Source: Legionella sp.
Lineage (GTDB): Bacteria; Pseudomonadota; Gammaproteobacteria; Legionellales; Legionellaceae
DNA: 64,000 nucleotides
Direction of reading: 5' to 3'
Assembly (NCBI GenBank): GCA_030680075.1
Contig: JAUXWR010000460.1
Location: 1-64,000 of the forward strand
Part shown: piece by piece, positions 1-9,882 of the stretch
Layout: the number at the start of each line of letters is the position of its first letter
How positions within the stretch are numbered: the first letter of the stretch is position 1
The notes under the pieces: model-generated
What the model saw: only the letters and a program-made list of their open reading frames with translations
What the model was told of the DNA's origin: nothing
The model's database searches: none
Program-made: the position numbers and the translations under genes

Positions 1-16
1 CGCGAGTTTAGTCTCT

Positions 17-125
17 CTTAATGTCCGGGATCTATTTTCAGGCTGGTACGAGGTATTAATCCTGACATTATGACAAGCAATTGCCTGACAAGGTGCACGG
101 AGTGGAATGGATCCCGGACATTAAG
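17..125. repeat. Inverted repeat pair, TTAATGTCCGGGATC arms
   Basis: A perfect 16-bp inverted repeat has arms at 17-32 and 110-125, separated by 77 bases. The right arm reads GATCCCGGACATTAAG. The enclosed bases have no ORF of note. Together with the adjoining hairpins this looks like the edge of a miniature mobile or REP-like element rather than a gene. Family identity unknown. Confidence 0.6.
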
Positions 126-190
126 TAAGACTAGGTTCGCACGCTCACCAAGTCTTACTAAATTCCGGGACGACACGCATTAGAGCGTGC
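124..190. repeat. Nested hairpins next to the 17-125 repeat
   Basis: AGTAAGACT (124-132) pairs with AGTCTTACT (151-159), and the stem continues inwards past one mismatch (GGT with ACC). The loop bases GCACGCTC (139-146) can instead pair with GAGCGTGC (183-190). The two pairings compete with each other. No coding role is seen. Confidence 0.55.
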
Positions 191-247
191 TTCAATCAGG
201 GTAAGCTAGAACGTTAGTGCTATACGTTTTCTGGATTTCATATAAAA

Positions 248-281
248 GCTCGCAAAGACGGCATTTTTTCGAAATTTAAAA
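248..281. repeat. Partial end of the CGCAAAGACG palindromic element
   Basis: The string GCTCGCAAAGACG followed by a T-run and a GAAATTTAAA-like tail matches the right ends of the larger palindromic elements at 20052-20158 and 58153-58261. Only one arm is present here, so this is a fragment. It lies between the nested hairpins and the 1639-aa gene. Confidence 0.5.
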
Positions 282-338
282 AAATTGTCCTGGGTAACTC
301 ACGGCAGATCACCTCATAATTCCTTAATAATTACGCCT

Positions 339-344
339 TATAAT
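339..344 (+). promoter_or_regulatory. Candidate -10 box of the 1639-aa gene
   Basis: A consensus TATAAT lies 30 bases before the ATG at 375. No convincing -35 box is seen at the usual distance, and no clear Shine-Dalgarno sequence precedes the ATG, so the call is tentative. Confidence 0.3.
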
Positions 345-374
345 GGTGATAATTTATCTAACTAGCTGTAAAAA

Positions 375-3300
375 ATGCCAAAAAATACTGATTCTTCACT
401 GTTAATTGCAGATAGTAAGAAAGGACTCAGTCAATTTATTCTCGATCTATGCGGATTTAGCCTCGATAACGCGGGATATAATTCAAAAGGGTATGCGTTT
501 CATTTGCATATTGCCTTTCGACGCCAGACTATTTTGCACGCTAAAAAATGGAAAGAAATGTGCATGGCTGTCGCTGAGAACCCATTAAATTGGCACGATG
601 GCGCGAATTCAATGCTGTTAGCAGACGCAGAGAAATTTGCGCAATTGATTGTGGATGAAGTTCAGCAAGCCGAAGTTGACCCCTGGGGCGTTAAACTTAT
701 TAAAACCGGCTATTTAAGTACCCTTGATAAGGCCCGTAAAAATAGCGAACAGGCTATTATGCTTCTTGCAGCCCCGGCGAATCATGCGGAAAATTTAACA
801 GCAAGTGAAGTGGTTAGTGAGGATCCAGAAACATCAAAATACCTCGATGCCTTGCATCTGCATATTACTTATTTGGATTCGCTGCTCTCTTTACCGTTTG
901 TTCTTGAGAGTTTCTGCCTGCGTGTGGCTGCGAACAGAAAGGTTAATTATGAACCACTTAAAAACGCGCAAATGCTTGCCTCGCTATTGGATACCATTAA
1001 TCTGGCAGTGGATGAAAAGGCGAAAATTTATGCAATAAAACTGGCATTGAAAATCACCATGCCTTCGTTGCCAATGGACGGGGCTTTGCTTGAAACAATT
1101 AAGCAGGATTTACTCCCTTTTATTGCGCAAGTTATTGTAAATAATAGAAAACTTCAGGAAGTAAAAGACGTCATTTTCCCGGTAGATAACACAGTTTCTA
1201 CAGCACGTAAAACATTATTAGCGACGGTTGGTGTAGAATTTGATTCACTGCAGGCGGTCGTGCAAAACACATTGTTAGAACCTGTGCAGCAATGTGCTGA
1301 GCTTGCGGCAGGAGTGCAAGGGTTTACTTATGCCGCCAATCAAGTTATTCAAAGCAATAATGTTATTAGTCGAGTCGCGCAGATTGGGGTGATGTTTGGT
1401 CATTTCGATAAGCTTGCGAATATACCTAATAAAATATCACCGGGTTTATTACCCGATTGGTTACGTGAAACCAATAGTTATTATCAACTCCTGCGAACAA
1501 AAATGTTTGAATTTCATGGAGTGGCTGAGGGCGCTTATAATGGATTAGGCATATTTTATAATCAAGTCGTTTCGTATATTCCTGAATCTATCCGACGTTA
1601 TTTTACAACCCCTGATTCTTTAGCTCGCGTTTGGGCCAAGATTGATGAGGAAAATGAACATTGTGATGTCAAAACAGCGATGGCATACCTGGCTTTTTAT
1701 GAGTTGACAATGTTTGGCGGGATTGATGAGCCAATAAAAGCAAGATTTTATCATGCCTACATGATGGATGTATTAAAACTATCACCATTGGGTAATAACG
1801 CTGTTATTTATGATTATGGAGTGTATAAAAAACTGGAGCCTATTTTCGTCAGAAATGTGGATCTGAGCCTGTCATTATCCGAGCGAATGACAAATTTTGT
1901 AGCAAATAATGAGGTTCTTCCTGACGAAGTGCTCCCATTATTTCCTAAAAATGGCCAAAAATTTGACGTGCTGGTGATGGTGCATCATCTTAAAAATAAG
2001 GAAGCTCAATTTAATGATAATCTGACAAATGGTGTGTCAGTCCAACCCATATTAAAGGAATTAACGGCAGCTCTTATAGAACAGGACAAGAATTCAACAA
2101 TTAATGAATTCAGGAAAGAATTTCTGGGGCCTGCAACTCAGCGTATGCTCCTTGCGTATATGCAACAGAGATTTATACCGCTTTTAGAGCAAGTCATTGA
2201 TAACCCTGATACCACGCTTGCCAATATGGCACACGTAAATCAATTACCGCGTATTTATTCCAAACTTCGCTCTGATGTTAATTTATCCCTCAATGATTAT
2301 GATGAATTAAAACGCTGCTTTAAGCGTTGTAACCAATTTCATATTCATAAGAATGAATTCGACTTATTAAGGCCATTAGTTGAGCAGTTAAGTGAGATCA
2401 TGAAAACGGTGGACGGGGAAATAGTTCATTATCAGACACCTCATCAGTTAATGCTTACAGAGATTAAAACTAAATTATCGTATGTAGAAATGGCATTTAC
2501 AGCGGTTTTAGAAGGGCTGGATAAACAAATACGAACGAGCAAAGCGTTACGGAAATTAAGCGCGCGCGACTCAAATCTTTATAATTTGTGTCAAAACAAG
2601 ATTAAATATATTCAAACCCTGAAAACCCGTATTAATGCACTTATTCAGGATATTCATCTTCATCCTGACGACTTGGCCATAAAAATAAATGGGTTACTTA
2701 ATGGTGATAATTTGAAAGCGGCGAAAGACGCTTTGCAAAAAACATCAAAGCTTAAGATGGCTACTCAAATGATTCGTTTTGCCTGGCATGTTTTGCCTGC
2801 TGACGAGAAAAAACCGGATGATAATTTTTTAAATAATCTATTGGTTTATTATATAAAAGATACGGACTTTGGAAGTATCTATGAAGCGCAAGAGACTTTC
2901 CGTAAAGGATTAGATAGTAACCCTGTTCCTGAATTAATGCCGCTATTAAATGACCCGCTTGCTATTGCCAATATTATGCCAAGGCAAGAAGAAATTATGG
3001 ATTCGGTTATAGAGCACTTATTAGGCCTTAAAGGGCAATCGCTTTTCTCCTGGGGTACTAATTTTGTCACCACAACAGCTAAAAATTTACTTAGTGGTAT
3101 TAATAAAGAAACCCTGGTTTCCTTATTTCCTTACTCCTTTGTTGGCGCTATTGCCTGGCAGATGATTCAAAGTAAAGAGATGCAAGCAATGCTTTCGCCT
3201 TTACTTTATACATTGGTGGAAGAGTATGGAGTGGTTGCGGCTGATAAAGCGTTGGAATTGGCAGAAGCTGCAAAAAATCGCATTTACCCTTTATTGGGTA

Positions 3301-5294
3301 TCGCTATCCAAAAATCAGTGGAAAGAAGCGCGTATAATTATGCAGCGCTCGATGATAACAGGATCCTTGACGAGGCCAACAGTGATGCCGAAAGAGATGC
3401 CTTTGCGATGTATTATTTACAGTACCAGGCTATTAAGCAACGAAACCCGGCTGTACAAACGGCAGATTGTGTCAAATTCCTTTTTAAAGTTTTATTAGAT
3501 GCAGAGGGTGTCGAGACACGTAACGACATGATTTCCCAATTGGTGGCGAAATTTAACGCTCTTGATGAAACGCTCAAGTATGAAGCGCTTCGCGTGGAAG
3601 ATAGCGATAAGCAATTGTTGTTTTTAATTAATAGCCTGGATTTAAATGATCCTAAAAATAATAACATTATTAGACTCACCTTGATAAATCGCCTGCTCCT
3701 TATGTCGTTAGAAGTTACTAAAGCCCTTTCTGACGATAAAGCTATTGAGTTGGAAGAACGAGCTATAAAGGCGTTGAGCAGGATTCTCATCAAAAATAGT
3801 GAGGCTAAACCTCTCCCGGATAAAGAGGATATTGACGATTTGTCGTTTGTTGCTATTAACTCCACGTCTTCTATGATGAATGCTTTAAAGCCTGCCAAGG
3901 AACGCATAGCCGGTTTACAGCTTGGGCGTTTGCAAACGGCATTGAACAATATCAAAGAAAAAATTGATATTGCTGTAGGTTCACGTCTTGAAATGCTTAG
4001 CGCTAATGATAATCGCAAGAATAAGCCTTTTCTTGGCAGAAGTGCGGTTGTGGTGGACTACGAAAATGCCAGAAAGAACAAACCTCGTATAATTGTGGCA
4101 ATAGTGTCTTTCTTTATTGAAGCCCTAACGTTTATATCCTTTTGGATGGCGATAATTTTCCCGGCTATTTTGGGAAGTGGCTTATTGCAATCACTTTTTG
4201 TTGCAATAGGGGTTGCGGGGATTGCAGGTACAGCCGCGTCCATCGTTGGCGCAGTGGTTTTTGGTGTGTTCGCATTAGCTCGCCTGACGTTTAAGTTAGG
4301 AATGGAGATATGGACACGTCGGCGTGAGTTAACAGCTATTGTAGCTAACCCTGATTACTCAGTAGCCAGGAAAATCGGCTTGACGCTGCTTTTTGGTTTA
4401 AAATGCATCGGTCTCGCCTTACTAAAAACCGTATTCACCGATTACCTGCTGCACAAAATTACTTATTTGCTGGCCATTGGCCCTATCAAGCGGCTGCGCA
4501 ATTTGTTTCGTGTTCATCCCTCGCGAGATACCGTTGTCGATGAACATAAGGCGCTTGCTAATGTTGCTGATAAACTTGAGGATTTAAATGCGCAAATTGA
4601 TGTGCAAATTGCCTCACCAGAACTTGCATTGAGTAATTGTATTGATACAACATATCTTGAGCTTAAAACTGCTATGGATGCTGCAACCAAGAGCCTGGCT
4701 ACACTATCATCAAATGATGTGCGTAACACCAACGAATATCGAAAAACCTTGGCTTCTTATGAGACGGCTTTTGCCAATATCACTCAACTTTATAACAATT
4801 TGCAGGTGATTAAAAAGCTGGAATCCGGGATGGACACTAAAGAAAAACTTCCTGATGTGAATGATTTACCCGCTAATGCGTCTTCACCCGAAATAGTAAG
4901 GCCGCATATCGCTATTGATGTGGATGCCTATTATCAGAAAACACATTTATTCGACGAGGAGCTCCCTTTACCGTCAAAAACGGCAACACTTATCAGCGGA
5001 TTTTTCCAAGCCTTAGCTTATGCTGGCAGAATTTTTAGCTGGGGTAATGGCTCTGTCGTTATCCAGGATAATAATGTAGAGGATATGGGGTCTTCAAGTA
5101 GTCTCGATGGCAGTTTTATGATGCTTAATGCCTCTCTTTCTTATAATCAAAAAACAGAGGTGGATAATTTGCTGTCCAGTATATGCATGATCGAAGACTC
5201 TACTTGTATAAGTACTAAGGCGCCAAAAGAAGATGTGCCGTTAGCTGATTCTGAGTTTTTGGAAGAAGGCTCCTTCGTGATTTGCCAGAGATGA
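375..5294 (+). CDS. Very large hypothetical protein, candidate secreted effector (1639 aa)
   Basis: I do not recognise a family. The protein is mostly alpha-helical by composition, with no signal peptide. A hydrophobic region at about residues 1238-1306 contains at least two likely membrane segments and is rich in Gly and Ala; a further amphipathic or hydrophobic stretch lies near 1334-1368. The last 40 residues are rich in Glu and Asp and end with a hydrophobic patch (FVICQR). An acidic block plus a hydrophobic residue near the C-terminus is a known feature of Legionella Dot/Icm substrates, so an effector role is inferred, not shown. It stands alone, with a possible -10 box at 339 and a repeat-rich region upstream. 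It is convergent with the TPR-methyltransferase gene, 17 bases away. The long ORF itself is certain. Confidence 0.85.
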   Translation: MPKNTDSSLLIADSKKGLSQFILDLCGFSLDNAGYNSKGYAFHLHIAFRRQTILHAKKWKEMCMAVAENPLNWHDGANSMLLADAEKFAQLIVDEVQQAEVDPWGVKLIKTGYLSTLDKARKNSEQAIMLLAAPANHAENLTASEVVSEDPETSKYLDALHLHITYLDSLLSLPFVLESFCLRVAANRKVNYEPLKNAQMLASLLDTINLAVDEKAKIYAIKLALKITMPSLPMDGALLETIKQDLLPFIAQVIVNNRKLQEVKDVIFPVDNTVSTARKTLLATVGVEFDSLQAVVQNTLLEPVQQCAELAAGVQGFTYAANQVIQSNNVISRVAQIGVMFGHFDKLANIPNKISPGLLPDWLRETNSYYQLLRTKMFEFHGVAEGAYNGLGIFYNQVVSYIPESIRRYFTTPDSLARVWAKIDEENEHCDVKTAMAYLAFYELTMFGGIDEPIKARFYHAYMMDVLKLSPLGNNAVIYDYGVYKKLEPIFVRNVDLSLSLSERMTNFVANNEVLPDEVLPLFPKNGQKFDVLVMVHHLKNKEAQFNDNLTNGVSVQPILKELTAALIEQDKNSTINEFRKEFLGPATQRMLLAYMQQRFIPLLEQVIDNPDTTLANMAHVNQLPRIYSKLRSDVNLSLNDYDELKRCFKRCNQFHIHKNEFDLLRPLVEQLSEIMKTVDGEIVHYQTPHQLMLTEIKTKLSYVEMAFTAVLEGLDKQIRTSKALRKLSARDSNLYNLCQNKIKYIQTLKTRINALIQDIHLHPDDLAIKINGLLNGDNLKAAKDALQKTSKLKMATQMIRFAWHVLPADEKKPDDNFLNNLLVYYIKDTDFGSIYEAQETFRKGLDSNPVPELMPLLNDPLAIANIMPRQEEIMDSVIEHLLGLKGQSLFSWGTNFVTTTAKNLLSGINKETLVSLFPYSFVGAIAWQMIQSKEMQAMLSPLLYTLVEEYGVVAADKALELAEAAKNRIYPLLGIAIQKSVERSAYNYAALDDNRILDEANSDAERDAFAMYYLQYQAIKQRNPAVQTADCVKFLFKVLLDAEGVETRNDMISQLVAKFNALDETLKYEALRVEDSDKQLLFLINSLDLNDPKNNNIIRLTLINRLLLMSLEVTKALSDDKAIELEERAIKALSRILIKNSEAKPLPDKEDIDDLSFVAINSTSSMMNALKPAKERIAGLQLGRLQTALNNIKEKIDIAVGSRLEMLSANDNRKNKPFLGRSAVVVDYENARKNKPRIIVAIVSFFIEALTFISFWMAIIFPAILGSGLLQSLFVAIGVAGIAGTAASIVGAVVFGVFALARLTFKLGMEIWTRRRELTAIVANPDYSVARKIGLTLLFGLKCIGLALLKTVFTDYLLHKITYLLAIGPIKRLRNLFRVHPSRDTVVDEHKALANVADKLEDLNAQIDVQIASPELALSNCIDTTYLELKTAMDAATKSLATLSSNDVRNTNEYRKTLASYETAFANITQLYNNLQVIKKLESGMDTKEKLPDVNDLPANASSPEIVRPHIAIDVDAYYQKTHLFDEELPLPSKTATLISGFFQALAYAGRIFSWGNGSVVIQDNNVEDMGSSSSLDGSFMMLNASLSYNQKTEVDNLLSSICMIEDSTCISTKAPKEDVPLADSEFLEEGSFVICQR

Positions 5295-5311
5295 GCCTGA
5301 GTGTAAGCCGG

Positions 5312-7003
5312 TTATTTAGATTGTAACGCAATCAATAACACGGCTAACTCCTTGCCGTCCTGATGTCTTGCAACGACTTCTCTCTGGTAGCATTGCTCTA
5401 ACCCGTATTTGGTCGCTAATTGCTGAAGATAATCGGCATTATGAGCAAAACGGGCGCTGGGTTGAAGTTGCCAGGGGGTGGTTGTGCTGATTTCAGTGGT
5501 AAAAATAAAATAGCCCGGCGGATTGAGACGCGCTTTTACTGCTTCAAACAAATCATTCAGCTCACCAAAATAGGGAAGAACGTCGGCGGCGACAATCAAG
5601 CCATAATGCTCAGCGGTATCTTTAAGAAAAGTCAGCGCATCTGCTTCAATTAAATGGTCATAAATCCCTTTAGCTCGTGCATGCTCAAGCATTTTGGAGG
5701 AGATATCCACGCCATCCAATTGTTGACTAATATCACGCAGAGCCTGTCCTGAGAGACCGGTGCCACAGCCTAAATCCAGCACATGTGCCACCTTTTCAAC
5801 GGATAGGGCATCAAGAACCGCTACTATCTGGTTAGGTATCGCATAATGTAAATATTTTTGCAGATGCTCATCATAATACAAGGCGTAATTATTAAATAAA
5901 TTAGCGGCATATTCAGGGCAGGTTTGAGCTTCTTCGGCGCCTCCTGATAAAGCGCGTAACATATGTTGGCTGGATTTATCAAGAGGGTTGGCTGCAATCG
6001 CTCGTTGCAGTAATTCTTTAGCCTTTATCCTGTCCTCCATGCGAATATAGATGGCGGCCAGATTATTAAGCGTTGCAAAATGGTCAGGATTTTGAGTAAG
6101 GAGCGCTTCAAAATGGGTAATAGCCTCATTTAAATGGCCTAAAGCCATTTGCGCAACGCCACTATTGTATAAATATTCACTATTCAGAGGCTCTTGCTTT
6201 AACAATACATCATAATGCATGAGCGCATTTTCAAACCTGTCATGATGGATGAAGGTCGCAGCCAGATTATTGCGTGCTTCGATGTGGTTATTATCGAGCG
6301 CAAGCGCTTTAGTGAAATAATCAATTGCTACTTGCCCGTCGTTACGTTTTAAAGCCACCACGCCGAGATTGGTTAAGGCTTCGACGTGATTACTTTCAAG
6401 AGCGAGCACTCGCTGGAAAGCGTCTTCGGCGTCTGTTAGTCGATTGGCTTCAAGATCAAGGACGCCTCGATAAAAGGCTGCCTCTGTGTTAATCGGATTT
6501 AAAGCAAGGACATTCTTGAATTGTGTGTATGCGGCGTCCAGTTGATGATTACTCATCAACAATAAACCCAAATTGTAATGGGCTGCTGCAAAATCAGGTT
6601 CGGCGTGCACTGCCAGACGATAATGCTGAAGTGCTTCTTTATACATCCCTTGACGCGCATAAATGCCTGCCAAATTATTTTGGGCCTGAGCATAATCGGG
6701 GGCGAGATTTATCGCTTTTTGATAAGAGGCTAGTGCTTTATCTACTTGTTGATTTTTTTTATAAGCGTTGCCTAAATTATTATAAAGCACCGGATCGGCG
6801 GGGGTTAACGTAATGGCCTCTTCAAAAAACGCAATGGCTTTTTTCATATCGCCAAGTTGCGCATGAGCCAGTCCCAGTCGATGTAAGATTTCCGCTTCTT
6901 TGGGATTTTGATGAAGGAGCGCCTCATATAAACTGATAGCTTCTGAGAGATTACCTTCCTGTTGTAGGCGCGTGGCTTTGGCAAATAACTCTTCATGGGT
7001 CAT
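5312..7003 (-). CDS. TPR-repeat protein with C-terminal SAM methyltransferase domain
   Basis: Residues 1-350 are about ten consecutive 34-residue TPR motifs with the usual A-x(3)-YNNLG and PxNxEA spacing. Residues 380-563 form a class I SAM-dependent methyltransferase: motif I VLDLGCGTG at 408-416, an acidic ribose-binding residue in GVDIS near 432, and AADVLPYFG further on. TPR-methyltransferase fusions of this kind are common in proteobacteria, and the substrate is usually unknown; the TPRs would select a protein or glycan partner. The ATG overlaps the end of the acetyltransferase gene by 4 bases, so the two are translationally coupled in an rdgB-elaA-methyltransferase run. No signal peptide, hence cytoplasmic. 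Confidence 0.9.
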   Translation of the reverse strand: MTHEELFAKATRLQQEGNLSEAISLYEALLHQNPKEAEILHRLGLAHAQLGDMKKAIAFFEEAITLTPADPVLYNNLGNAYKKNQQVDKALASYQKAINLAPDYAQAQNNLAGIYARQGMYKEALQHYRLAVHAEPDFAAAHYNLGLLLMSNHQLDAAYTQFKNVLALNPINTEAAFYRGVLDLEANRLTDAEDAFQRVLALESNHVEALTNLGVVALKRNDGQVAIDYFTKALALDNNHIEARNNLAATFIHHDRFENALMHYDVLLKQEPLNSEYLYNSGVAQMALGHLNEAITHFEALLTQNPDHFATLNNLAAIYIRMEDRIKAKELLQRAIAANPLDKSSQHMLRALSGGAEEAQTCPEYAANLFNNYALYYDEHLQKYLHYAIPNQIVAVLDALSVEKVAHVLDLGCGTGLSGQALRDISQQLDGVDISSKMLEHARAKGIYDHLIEADALTFLKDTAEHYGLIVAADVLPYFGELNDLFEAVKARLNPPGYFIFTTEISTTTPWQLQPSARFAHNADYLQQLATKYGLEQCYQREVVARHQDGKELAVLLIALQSK

Positions 7004-7443
7004 GGCTTTTTCACCATTAAAATATGAGGCTGACCGTCGAGGCTAAAGGGGTTGCCTTGAGGGTCAAAACCATAATGCTGATAAAATTTTTGCAAATAAC
7101 ATTGAGCGGTAATAACGATTTCTTGCTCAGGATGATGTTGCTGTAAATAATCGAGAATTAAGGTCATCATTTGTTTGCCCAGACCTCTGCCGCGATATAA
7201 AGGGGTGGTAGCCAAACGGCCAAAGCTCATGCGCTCGCCATCCTCATAAGGCAAAATCCGTGCGTACGCGATTAATGTGTTGTTTTCACGCATTAATAAA
7301 TGGTGAGCTGTCTTATCCAGAGAATCAACATCCTGAAAAAAACATTCTTGTTCAACAATGAATACGGCACTCCGTAAGGCAAGGATTTCATAGAGCTCCT
7401 CGCGCTCTAAATCATTATAAGGAACTATGGCGGTGGTAATCAT
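7000..7443 (-). CDS. elaA: GNAT N-acetyltransferase, ElaA family
   Basis: A 147-aa single-domain GNAT protein. Diagnostic ElaA features are LRSAVFIVEQECFFQDVD near residue 28, IAYARILP near 58, the acetyl-CoA loop RGRGLGKQM near 83, and FYQHYGFDP near 120. The length matches E. coli ElaA (about 150 aa). The physiological substrate of this family is not settled. It lies one base after the rdgB stop and its end overlaps the TPR-methyltransferase start, indicating one transcript. Confidence 0.9.
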   Translation of the reverse strand: MITTAIVPYNDLEREELYEILALRSAVFIVEQECFFQDVDSLDKTAHHLLMRENNTLIAYARILPYEDGERMSFGRLATTPLYRGRGLGKQMMTLILDYLQQHHPEQEIVITAQCYLQKFYQHYGFDPQGNPFSLDGQPHILMVKKP

Positions 7444-7444
7444 A

Positions 7445-8029
7445 TTAACCCTGAATTTGTTGGCGAAGTTGCTTTAAAGCCTCTCGGCGGTGGCTAATCG
7501 TATTTTTTACAGATGCGGGTAATTGGGCGGCGGTGCATTGATGAGTGGGTAAATAAAATACCGGATCATAACCAAACCCGTGTTCACCAATAGCACTTTT
7601 GGCAATGATGCCGTGTAATCGGCCGGTCGCGATGAGAGGGGTTGGATCTGTTGCGTGTTGGACCATTACGATAGCGCAGTAAAAGTAAGCCTGGCGTTGA
7701 TTATCAGGAGTACTTTCAAGTTTCTTAAGGAGGCAGTTGATATTATCCAGGTCGGATGCATTAGCACCCGCATAACGCGCAGAGTAAATACCCGGCTCGC
7801 CGTTTAAGGCCTCTACTACTAAGCCTGAGTCATCAGCCAAGGCCGGTTTATTGGTGACACGGCTGACATATCGGGCTTTAAGAAGTGCATTTTCTATAAA
7901 ACTTATTCCCGTTTCTTCAATGCTATCGATGCCAAGACTTGCCTGGCTTATGCAATGAGTGGGAGCAAGGATAGCTTGTAACTCGGCAATTTTGCCGGGA
8001 TTGTTGGTGGCGAGGATAATTTCTTTCAT
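7445..8029 (-). CDS. rdgB: dITP/XTP pyrophosphatase (Ham1/RdgB)
   Basis: Hydrolyses non-canonical purine triphosphates (dITP, XTP, ITP) to monophosphates, keeping them out of DNA and RNA. The 194-aa protein carries the family signature: [11 protein letters not shown] at residues 7-17, [26 protein letters not shown] in the middle, [14 protein letters not shown] text near 150 and the C-terminal SHRREAL. Length is standard. First gene of a three-gene minus-strand run and divergent from the symporter gene; the 136-bp gap between them should hold both promoters. Confidence 0.96.
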   Translation of the reverse strand: MKEIILATNNPGKIAELQAILAPTHCISQASLGIDSIEETGISFIENALLKARYVSRVTNKPALADDSGLVVEALNGEPGIYSARYAGANASDLDNINCLLKKLESTPDNQRQAYFYCAIVMVQHATDPTPLIATGRLHGIIAKSAIGEHGFGYDPVFYLPTHQCTAAQLPASVKNTISHRREALKQLRQQIQG

Positions 8030-8078
8030 GACGATTTCTCTTTAAAACAGAATGCAAAAATGCTGGCAACTCGTTCGC

Positions 8079-8121
8079 TTTTCCAGGTACTCACAGTAGC
8101 ATGAAATTACTCGCTGGAAAA
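8079..8121. repeat. Inverted repeat in the rdgB/symporter divergent gap
   Basis: TTTTCCAG at 8079-8086 is the exact complement of CTGGAAAA at 8114-8121, 27 bases apart. It lies between two divergent genes and could be a regulator site or a chance repeat. No linked regulator gene is evident. Confidence 0.35.
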
Positions 8122-8165
8122 TACAGCGATTAGTACTGGACGTTTATTGGCAGGTATGTAAGCCT

Positions 8166-9461
8166 ATGTGTATTTATAGTAGAAGAAGTGTTGTGACGAC
8201 TCAACATAATAATACGTTTAAGTCTTATCTTTTCCCTCTTGTTTTGATTGCTTCTATCGTTTTGGGCGGCATGACCGGGTATTTGTTTGAAGAAAAGACG
8301 CGTTTTTTAAAGCCATTAGGGGATATTTTTCTTAATCTGATTTTTACAGCGATTGTTCCCCTTATTTTTTTCAGTGTGTCTTCGGCAATAGCTCGTGTCA
8401 GTTCATTGGCGAAACTCGGTAAAATTATGTTTTATATGGCGATAGTATTTATTTTTACAGGAATAGTAGCCGCCATTTACGCGATTGTTATAGTAAAAAT
8501 ATTCCCTCCAGCCGAGGGGGTCTATTTAGCATTAACGACAATAAAGCCAATACCTCAAGGCAACTTTGCAACGCAAATTACCACTATTTTTACGGTTTCT
8601 GATTTTTCCAAATTATTATCTCATGAGCATATTTTAGCCTTAATACTTTTTTCATTGCTGGTAGGAATTGCTGTCGCCGGCGCCGATGAAAAAGGAAAAA
8701 CGTTTGGTGCTTTTTTACAAGCGGGGGACGCGATATTTATGCGAGTATTTTCGTTAATTATGTATTATGCCCCTATCGGTTTTTTTGCCTATTTTGCGGT
8801 GCTCGTGAGTGAGCTCGGTCCTAAATTGATGGAGAGCTATGTTCGCGTTGCTGTAATTTATTACATGGCCGCACTTGTTTATTTTTTCGTGATATTTACA
8901 GGTTATGCCTGGCTGGCAGGAAAAACCCCGGGTATAAAACTATTTTGGAAAAATGTCTTTCTCCCGAGTGCCACGGCCATTGCGACCTGCAGTAGTGCAG
9001 CCAGTATTCCGGCTAATCTTGTTGCCACCAAAGCCATGCGTGTTACGCCAGAAATTTATGAAACAGCGGTGCCATTAGGAACGATTATTCATAAAGACGG
9101 CTCAGTTATGGGTGGTATTTTTAAAATCGCCTTTTTATTTGGGATTTTCCATTGGGATTTTGGTGGAAGCAGTGTATTGCTCACGGCTCTTGGGATTTCT
9201 TTGCTGGTTGGGACTGTAATGGGGGCTATCCCAAGTGGCGGGATGCTTGGTGAGCTATTAATATTGACGATGTATGGTTTTCCACCTTCAGCGTTGATTG
9301 TAATCGCGGCTATCAGTATTATCATTGATCCAATAGCAACCCTGCTTAATGTGGTCGGTAATAGCGTGAGCGCTATGATGATTGCCCGTTTGGTTGAAGG
9401 GAAGAAATGGCTTACTAAATACACTGGCAAGGAAACCAATGAGATTTTACCATCTGTTTAA
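8166..9461 (+). CDS. Dicarboxylate/amino acid:cation symporter (DAACS family)
   Basis: An inner-membrane sodium or proton symporter of the GltP/DctA family, with about eight membrane helices and two re-entrant loops. Family marks are IFLNLIFTAIVPLIFFSVSSAIA near residue 55, the serine-rich ATAIATCSSAASIPANL hairpin near 278, and the NxxGN-type segment LLNVVGNSVSAMM near the end. Substrate (glutamate, aspartate, C4-dicarboxylate or serine) cannot be told from sequence alone. The ATG at 8166 opens the frame, but a GTG at 8193, preceded at close range by AGAAGAAG, may be the true start; it would remove nine residues that are not typical of the family. The Nudix gene starts inside its 3' end. Confidence 0.92.
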   Translation: MCIYSRRSVVTTQHNNTFKSYLFPLVLIASIVLGGMTGYLFEEKTRFLKPLGDIFLNLIFTAIVPLIFFSVSSAIARVSSLAKLGKIMFYMAIVFIFTGIVAAIYAIVIVKIFPPAEGVYLALTTIKPIPQGNFATQITTIFTVSDFSKLLSHEHILALILFSLLVGIAVAGADEKGKTFGAFLQAGDAIFMRVFSLIMYYAPIGFFAYFAVLVSELGPKLMESYVRVAVIYYMAALVYFFVIFTGYAWLAGKTPGIKLFWKNVFLPSATAIATCSSAASIPANLVATKAMRVTPEIYETAVPLGTIIHKDGSVMGGIFKIAFLFGIFHWDFGGSSVLLTALGISLLVGTVMGAIPSGGMLGELLILTMYGFPPSALIVIAAISIIIDPIATLLNVVGNSVSAMMIARLVEGKKWLTKYTGKETNEILPSV

Positions 9462-9882
9462 AAACGGAATATTTGCACTTTTCGCTAAAAGAACCATCGG
9501 CGTCAGAATGCTTCTTTTAAATAATGATGAGGTTTTACTGGTAAAACATACCTACCAGGAGGGTTGGTATACGATAGGTGGTGCGGTGGAGCCTCGAGAA
9601 TCACCAAAGCAGGCAATGCTACGAGAGCTTAAGGAAGAGGTGGGGGTCACATTATCGTCTTCGTTGAAATTATTCTCCGTTTACTATAGCCGTAAAGAGC
9701 ACCGAGATGACTACATTATTTTTTATATTGGGCATGGTGGTATTCAGGAAAAGGCTAGCTCACCTGAAATTGCCGAGCACAAATGGTTTGCACTTGATAA
9801 CTTACCCGCGGATATTTCACCTTCTACCCGTCGACGAATACAGGAGTATTTTGACGAGGTGGAGATTCGTGATCAATGGTAA
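9439..9882 (+). CDS. Nudix hydrolase
   Basis: A 147-aa protein from the ATG at 9439 (MRFYHLF), chosen over an earlier ATG at 9382 because AAGGA lies 5 bases upstream and the extra 19 residues would be read entirely from symporter sequence. The complete Nudix box is present: G-x5-E-x7-REL-x-EE-x-GV, read from GGAVEPRE through REL to EEVGV. Such enzymes hydrolyse nucleoside diphosphates linked to another group; the substrate is unknown. It overlaps the symporter gene by 23 bases, so the two are probably coupled. Its TAA directly abuts the stop of the convergent esterase gene. Confidence 0.9.
   Translation: MRFYHLFKNGIFALFAKRTIGVRMLLLNNDEVLLVKHTYQEGWYTIGGAVEPRESPKQAMLRELKEEVGVTLSSSLKLFSVYYSRKEHRDDYIIFYIGHGGIQEKASSPEIAEHKWFALDNLPADISPSTRRRIQEYFDEVEIRDQW

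Noticed and set aside
3413..4018. 201-aa open frame antisense to the 1639-aa gene
   Set aside because: Ser/Leu-rich shadow of the real frame; no ribosome site, no domain.
9089..9439. 116-aa frame antisense to the symporter
   Set aside because: Mirror of hydrophobic codons; overlaps a conserved gene fully.
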